Positions 59,194 to 64,000 of a DNA stretch of 64,000 nt are shown here, in pieces. Every line of letters starts with the position of its first letter. The stretch's first letter is position 1. Source of the stretch: Flavimaribacter sediminis (lineage in GTDB: Bacteria > Pseudomonadota > Alphaproteobacteria > Rhizobiales > Rhizobiaceae). The notes under the pieces are model-generated. The model was not told where the DNA came from, ran no database searches, and saw only the letters and a list, made by a program, of their open reading frames with translations. The stretch is taken from assembly GCF_019492055.1 (NCBI RefSeq), contig NZ_JAICBX010000001.1:124001-188000 (forward strand). Reading direction: 5' to 3'. The position numbers were made by a program, and so were the translations under genes.

Positions 59194-60858
59194 GTGAGCA
59201 CACCGACAAACGATCCGATCACCCTGGAAATCATCCAGAATTCCCTGCAGGCGACGGCCGACGAGATGTTCGCCGCCATGCGCAAGACGGCCATGAGTTC
59301 GATTATCTACGAGGTGCTCGATATGGGCACCGGCATCATGGACGCCAAGGGCATGCTGGCCTCGTCAGGCGCGGGCATTCCGGCCTTCATCGGAGTTCTC
59401 GACAAGGCGGTGCAGGTCATCATCGCCAAGTTCGACAAGCCCGGCGATATCGAGCCTGGCGACGTCTTCGCCACCAATGATCCCTACTATGGCGGCGTGA
59501 CCCATCTGAACGACATCGTGGTGGCGATGCCGATCTTTGCAGACGGCCGCATCATCGCCTGGACGGCGAATATCGCCCACAATTCCGATGTCGGCGGCAT
59601 GGCGCCCGGCTCGTTGTCTGGCGAGGCGACCGAGATTTTCCAGGAAGGACTGCGCCTGCCGGCGATTAAAATCATTGCGAACGGCGAGCCGATCAAGCCG
59701 GTGATGGACATCATCAAGGTCAACTCCCGCATGCCCGATGTGCTGGAAGGCGATGTCTGGGCGGCGATCGCCTCGGTCCGCGTCGGTGACAAGCGGCTGC
59801 GCGAGATTGCGGCCAAATACGGAACGGCGACCTTCGAAAGGGCGATGGAGTCCTTCATGGATTTCGGCGAGAAGGTGTCGCGCGCGGCGCTCGCCGACCT
59901 GCCGCAGGGAACGTTCGAACTGTCGGAAGAGCAGGACGACGGCCGGACCTTCAACGTCAAGATCACCATCGGCCCGGACGAGTTTACGGTTGATCTGCGC
60001 GACAATCCGGACCAGTCCGCCAACCCGGTCAACACCAGCCGCGACGGCGTGATGGTGGCGGCCCAGATGATCTTCAAATCGCTGACTGATCCCTATTCGC
60101 CGGCCAATGGCGGCTCGTTCCGTCCGATCAATCTGCTGACGCGCGAGGGGTCCGTTTTCCATGCGAAAGAGCCGGCGCCGATCGGCTTCTATTACGAGAT
60201 CGAACTGCGGGTTTACGACATCATGTGGCGGTGTCTCGCAGCGCACATGCCGGATCGCCTCGCGGCCGGGCATTTCGCGTCCGTTTGCGGGACATTCATC
60301 GGCGGCATCCATCCGGACACCGGGCGGCAATACACGATCATCGAGCCGCAGCTCGGCGGCTGGGGCGCGAGCCGTCAGGGCGACGGCAACAGCGCTGTCT
60401 TCTGCGGTTTCCACGGCGAAACCTACAATTGTCCGGCGGAGATCAACGAAGCCCGCAACGGGCTCTATGTCGACCAGTTGCGGCTGAACATGGAGCCGGG
60501 CGGCGAGGGCAAGTTCACCGGCGGACGCGGCATTGTCATGGATTACCGGGTTCGCGCCGACAACGGTTTTCTCACCGCCGGCTACACGCGGTCGAAGTTC
60601 CCGGCCTGGGGCGTCGAGGGCGGCCATGACGGCTCGCCCAATTACGTCGAATTCCGGCCGAAGGAGGGAGAGCCGGAGCGGTTCGCCTTCGTGTCGGGTC
60701 TGGCCACGCATCGCGACGACGTCATCCGCGTCGTCACCGGCAACGGCGCGGGTCTGGGCGATCCGAAGGAGCGCGATCCGGACAAGGTGCGCAGCGACGT
60801 GAAGAACGGGCTTTTGAGCGCCGAACGGGCTCTCGAGGTTTATGGCGTCAAGGTCTGA
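59194..60858 (+). CDS. Hydantoinase B/oxoprolinase subunit (HyuB family), first copy
   Basis: 554 residues from GTG 59194 (GGGAGGC upstream). Conserved NDPYYGGVTHLNDIVVAMP, the metal region NIAHNSDVGGMAPGS, and GWGASRQGDGNSAV with NCPAEINEARNGLYV. Partner of HyuA. A paralogue starts at 62822. Confidence 0.94.
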   Translation: MSTPTNDPITLEIIQNSLQATADEMFAAMRKTAMSSIIYEVLDMGTGIMDAKGMLASSGAGIPAFIGVLDKAVQVIIAKFDKPGDIEPGDVFATNDPYYGGVTHLNDIVVAMPIFADGRIIAWTANIAHNSDVGGMAPGSLSGEATEIFQEGLRLPAIKIIANGEPIKPVMDIIKVNSRMPDVLEGDVWAAIASVRVGDKRLREIAAKYGTATFERAMESFMDFGEKVSRAALADLPQGTFELSEEQDDGRTFNVKITIGPDEFTVDLRDNPDQSANPVNTSRDGVMVAAQMIFKSLTDPYSPANGGSFRPINLLTREGSVFHAKEPAPIGFYYEIELRVYDIMWRCLAAHMPDRLAAGHFASVCGTFIGGIHPDTGRQYTIIEPQLGGWGASRQGDGNSAVFCGFHGETYNCPAEINEARNGLYVDQLRLNMEPGGEGKFTGGRGIVMDYRVRADNGFLTAGYTRSKFPAWGVEGGHDGSPNYVEFRPKEGEPERFAFVSGLATHRDDVIRVVTGNGAGLGDPKERDPDKVRSDVKNGLLSAERALEVYGVKV

Positions 60859-60879
60859 GGTAACACGGGAGGAACGGAC

Positions 60880-61707
60880 ATGGCGCATGCGCCTGTGAAG
60901 ATCATGTATCTCAACCCGATCGGGCACAGCGGCGATGACGTTATCTTCGCCGACATGGCGCGCGAGCACAAGCTGCCCGGCACGGAGGTGCATGTCGCGT
61001 CGCTACCGCCGAACGACGGCGCGTTCACGCATATCGAGTACCGATCCTACGAGGCGATCGTCACGCGCGGGATCATCCGCGCGGTGCGGGCGGCGGCGCG
61101 CGAGGGGTTCGACGCGCTGGCGATCGGCTGCTTCTACGATACGGCGCTGCACGATGCGCGCGAGATCTCCGGCGAGATGGTGGTGACGGCGCCCTGTTTC
61201 GCCTCCTGCGAAATCGCCGTCAGCCTCGCCAACCGGTTTGGCGTTATCGTCGGTCGGCGCAAATGGGTCGACCAGATGGAGGGAAATGTCCGTGACTACG
61301 GCCACGGCGCCCGGCTTTCGGGATTCTATCACGTGGAGCTCGGGGTCAACGATTTTCAGACAGACCATGACCGCACCGCGCAATGCCTGCTCGACGCCGG
61401 CCGCAAGGCGGTCGAAGAGGATTATGCCGAGGCGCTGATTCTCGGCTGCACGCTGGAGGTCGGGTTCTACGCCGAACTCGAAAAACTGCTCGGCGTTCCG
61501 GTGATCGATCCGTCGATCGCAGCGCTCAAGCGGGCGGAATATGCGGCGCTTCTGAAACGCCAGTGCGGCTGGATACCGAGCAGGAAATGGTCCTGCGAAG
61601 CGCCGCCCGAAGAGGAAATCGCCCGTTTTGGGGGCTTCGATGATGGCGAGGCCTTCGGCAACCGCATCGTGGTGGAGGCCACGTCCGCGGTGGGTGAAGC
61701 CGCCTGA
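60880..61707 (+). CDS. Aspartate/glutamate (hydantoin) racemase family protein
   Basis: 275 residues. Two catalytic Cys are in ALAIGCFYDTALHDA (about 84) and ALILGCTLEVG (about 189), the paired thiols of cofactor-independent Asp/Glu/hydantoin racemases. It would equilibrate enantiomers of the hydantoin or amino acid so that stereospecific partners can use both. GGGAGGAA precedes the ATG. Confidence 0.92.
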   Translation: MAHAPVKIMYLNPIGHSGDDVIFADMAREHKLPGTEVHVASLPPNDGAFTHIEYRSYEAIVTRGIIRAVRAAAREGFDALAIGCFYDTALHDAREISGEMVVTAPCFASCEIAVSLANRFGVIVGRRKWVDQMEGNVRDYGHGARLSGFYHVELGVNDFQTDHDRTAQCLLDAGRKAVEEDYAEALILGCTLEVGFYAELEKLLGVPVIDPSIAALKRAEYAALLKRQCGWIPSRKWSCEAPPEEEIARFGGFDDGEAFGNRIVVEATSAVGEAA

Positions 61708-61731
61708 CTGAATTGGAAAAAGAGGTATGAG

Positions 61732-62817
61732 ATGAGCGAAAAAATGCAGGCGCTGCGCGCGGCGATGGCGCAGAACTCGATGGATCTGGCGGCGCTCGGA
61801 CCGGGACCCAACATGCACTGGCTGCTCGGTTTCCATCCGCACGCGGACGAAAGACCCTGCATGCTGATGGTCGGTCCGGAGAAGGAGGCGTTTCTTATGC
61901 CGGCGCTCAACGCCGAGGGCTCCCGGGAATCGACGAATATCGCGTTCTTTGAATGGGATGACGCGGACGGTCCGGCCGACGCGCTCGAAAAGACGCTGGC
62001 GCATGTCGGCGCGAAGGACGCGCGCAACGTCGTCATTGACGAGACGATGCGCGCGGATTTCGCGTTGTCCGTGCTCGATGCGCTGCCGGGCGCCAAACAT
62101 CACTTTACGGACACGACCGTCGGTCCGCTGCGGATGAAGAAGAGCGAGGCCGAGTTCGCCGAATTGAAGATGAACGCCGGTATTGCCGACAAGGCCATGC
62201 AGGCGGCTTTCAACGCCATTAGACCCGGCATGCGCGAGCTGGAGGTTGCCGACATCATCGGCAAGGTCTTCGACGACCATGGCGCGAAGCCGCTGTTCCG
62301 GATCGTCGGCACCGGCAGAAACGGGGCGTTTCCCCATCACCATACCGGCGACACCGTGATCCGCGAGGGCGACGCCATCGTCATCGATATCGGCGCGCAG
62401 AAAGGCGACTTTTCCTCCGACATCACACGCATGGTGGTGGTGGGCGAAAGTCCCGAAGGGTACGACGACGTGCACGCCGTTGTGGAAGCCGCCGTGCAGG
62501 CCGCTCTCGACGCCTCGCGTCCGGGCGCGCGGGCGCGCGACGTCGATCAAGCGGCGCGGGACGTGATCACGGCCGCCGGATACGGCCCCTATTTCGTACA
62601 CCGCACCGGCCACGGCATGGGTATCGAACCCCACGAGCCGCCATGGGTCACATCCACATCCGAGACGATCCTCGAAGCCGGAATGGTGTATTCGATCGAG
62701 CCCGGCATCTACCTGCCGGACCGCTTTGGCCTCCGGCTCGAGGATATTGTCTTCCTGCGCGAAGACGGTCCGGAAATCCTGTCGGAGCTTCCGCGCGACG
62801 CGTTCCGGGCAGGGTGA
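61732..62817 (+). CDS. M24 family metallopeptidase (Xaa-Pro aminopeptidase/creatinase-like)
   Basis: 361 residues. N-terminal creatinase-type domain, then the pita-bread domain with metal ligands Asp-Asp in VIDIGAQKGDFSSDITR, His in RTGHGMGIEPHE, Glu in YSIEPGIYL and Glu in LRLEDIVF. The substrate His site is FPHHHTGD. It may hydrolyse an N-carbamoyl or dipeptide product, or creatine-like compound; activity not decidable by eye. Confidence 0.93.
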   Translation: MSEKMQALRAAMAQNSMDLAALGPGPNMHWLLGFHPHADERPCMLMVGPEKEAFLMPALNAEGSRESTNIAFFEWDDADGPADALEKTLAHVGAKDARNVVIDETMRADFALSVLDALPGAKHHFTDTTVGPLRMKKSEAEFAELKMNAGIADKAMQAAFNAIRPGMRELEVADIIGKVFDDHGAKPLFRIVGTGRNGAFPHHHTGDTVIREGDAIVIDIGAQKGDFSSDITRMVVVGESPEGYDDVHAVVEAAVQAALDASRPGARARDVDQAARDVITAAGYGPYFVHRTGHGMGIEPHEPPWVTSTSETILEAGMVYSIEPGIYLPDRFGLRLEDIVFLREDGPEILSELPRDAFRAG

Positions 62818-62821
62818 CGTC

Positions 62822-64000
62822 ATGACGGCCGGAACCGTTACGGATCAGTTCACCGCATCGGTGATCCAGGCGAGCCTTGTCGCCGCCGCCGACGAGATGT
62901 TCGCGGTTCTGCGCAAGACCGCGATGAGCCCGATCATCTACGAGGTGCTGGATGTCGGGACCGGCGTGACCGACGCCGACGGCGAACTGGTGAGTTCCGG
63001 CGCTGGCATTCCGACATTCGTGGGCGTGCTCGACAAGGCGGTCAGGCGGATCGTCGAACTGCACGGCAAGGAGACGATCCTGCCGGGCGACATGTACGTG
63101 ACCAACGATCCCTATTACGGCGGCGTGACGCATCTCAACGACGTGGTCATCGCGCTTCCTGTATTCGCGGACGGAAAACTGATCGCCTGGACGGCCTCGA
63201 TTGCGCACTGGAACGACATTGGCGGCCGGGTGGCCGGCTCCATGTCGACGGAAGCAAGCGAGATCTTTCAGGAGGGCCTGAGATTGCCCGCGGTCAAGCT
63301 GATGCAGGGCGGCAAGCCGATCGCCGCCGTCTTCGACATCATATCCGCCAATTCGAGGCTTCCGGATTTTGCGCGGGGCGACCTCTGGGCGCAGGTCGCA
63401 GCCTCCCGCATCGCCGAAAAGCGGCTTGTCGAACTGGTCGCGACCTATGGCGCGGAGGCGTTCGAAGCTGCGCTCGACATGCTTTTCGAGGAGGGCGAGC
63501 GGCGCGCGCGGGCGGGACTGGCGACGCTTCCGGAAGGGACTTACGCCATTGAGGAAGAACAGGATGACGGCGCGATCTGGCGCGCGTCGATCACCGTCTC
63601 CGGCGACAGGTTTACGGTGGATCTGCGCGGCAATCCGCTACAGCGGGCCGCTCCGTACAATACCAGCCGCGACGGCGCGGTGATTTCCGCGCAGATGATC
63701 TTCAAGGCGCTGTCCGATCCGACGCTCTTCGCCAACGCCGGATCGTTTCGTTTGCTGGACGTTCTGACGACGCCAGGAACGATTTTCCACGCGACGGGGG
63801 TCGCTCCGCACGGCTATTATTTCGAAACCCGGATCCGGCTTTACGACATGCTGTGGCAATGTATCGCCAGGGCGATGCCGGATCGGCTGCCGGCCGGCCA
63901 TTTCGCCTCGATCTGCGGCACGGTGATCGCCGGCAGTCATCCGGATCACGGCCGTCGCTTCACCATGGTGGAGCCGCAGATGGGCGGCTGGGGCGCCACG
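62822..64000 (+). CDS. Hydantoinase B/oxoprolinase subunit, second copy (cut by window edge)
   Basis: First 393 codons are in view; the end lies beyond base 64000. Strongly like the first HyuB (NDPYYGGVTHLNDVVIALP, SIAHWNDIGGRVAGS, late MVEPQMGGWGAT). ATG 62822 is 4 bp after the M24 stop. A matching second HyuA may follow outside the window, or both B subunits share the one A. Confidence 0.93.
   Translation, partial: MTAGTVTDQFTASVIQASLVAAADEMFAVLRKTAMSPIIYEVLDVGTGVTDADGELVSSGAGIPTFVGVLDKAVRRIVELHGKETILPGDMYVTNDPYYGGVTHLNDVVIALPVFADGKLIAWTASIAHWNDIGGRVAGSMSTEASEIFQEGLRLPAVKLMQGGKPIAAVFDIISANSRLPDFARGDLWAQVAASRIAEKRLVELVATYGAEAFEAALDMLFEEGERRARAGLATLPEGTYAIEEEQDDGAIWRASITVSGDRFTVDLRGNPLQRAAPYNTSRDGAVISAQMIFKALSDPTLFANAGSFRLLDVLTTPGTIFHATGVAPHGYYFETRIRLYDMLWQCIARAMPDRLPAGHFASICGTVIAGSHPDHGRRFTMVEPQMGGWGAT

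Overview
The window is about 64 kb of GC-rich DNA with short intergenic gaps and many start/stop overlaps (ATGA, GTGA, TGATG). Gene content points to an alphaproteobacterium of the Rhizobiales/Hyphomicrobiales type: a cysNC fusion, an iron cluster with a TGA-N9-TCA (RirA-type) box, a thiCOSGED operon under a TPP riboswitch, and TRAP, ABC and TTT transporters side by side. No tRNA, rRNA, CRISPR, phage or transposase gene was seen. Genus cannot be fixed by eye.

Layout. (1) 1-693: 3'-truncated SDR oxidoreductase. (2) 819-5942, minus strand: iron-linked periplasmic cluster of IrpA-type imelysin, di-haem DUF1111 protein, second imelysin and DUF1513 protein, with a candidate RirA box upstream. (3) 6232-7953: TetR regulator and a class I extradiol (catechol 2,3-) dioxygenase. 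(4) 8196-18184: sugar/sugar-acid island with TRAP transporter, SMP-30 lactonase, GntR repressor, arabinonate-type IlvD/Edd dehydratase, RraA-like protein, YghZ-type aldo/keto reductase and GH43 beta-xylosidase. The same ACTAATATATTA palindrome lies before the TRAP operon and before gntR. (5) 18187-23202, minus strand: sugar ABC transporter with FGGY kinase. (6) 23463-30024: TctCBA transporter, aldose dehydrogenase (minus strand), SGNH esterase, FucU mutarotase and an MFS exporter, followed by four 45-bp tandem repeats. (7) 30350-34195, minus strand: GMC oxidoreductase, enolase-superfamily dehydratase and zinc alcohol dehydrogenase; then an acyl-CoA dehydrogenase on the plus strand.

(8) 36441-41808: TPP riboswitch and thiC-thiO-thiS-thiG-thiE-thiD, nearly a full thiamin operon, with a possible anti-Shine-Dalgarno platform. 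(9) 41798-48828, minus strand: YeeE/YedE transporter, manC, cysQ, a CysD with an extra ~195-residue N-terminal region, and cysNC. Together they could import sulfur, make APS/PAPS, clear PAP and supply GDP-mannose, which would suit sulfated polysaccharide synthesis as well as cysteine synthesis. (10) 49031-50524: glpK. (11) 50673 to the right edge: one long operon with an XRE-cupin regulator (two identical operators around its promoter), Dpp-type peptide/opine ABC transporter, GAF protein, HyuA, HyuB, Asp/Glu/hydantoin racemase, M24 peptidase and a second HyuB cut by the edge. It looks like uptake and ATP-dependent opening of a cyclic amide or hydantoin.

Most of the window is carbon and nitrogen scavenging. 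The least ordinary items are the CysD N-terminal extension, the 45-bp repeat array, the paired operators of the GntR and XRE-cupin regulators, and the GAF protein inside the hydantoinase operon.
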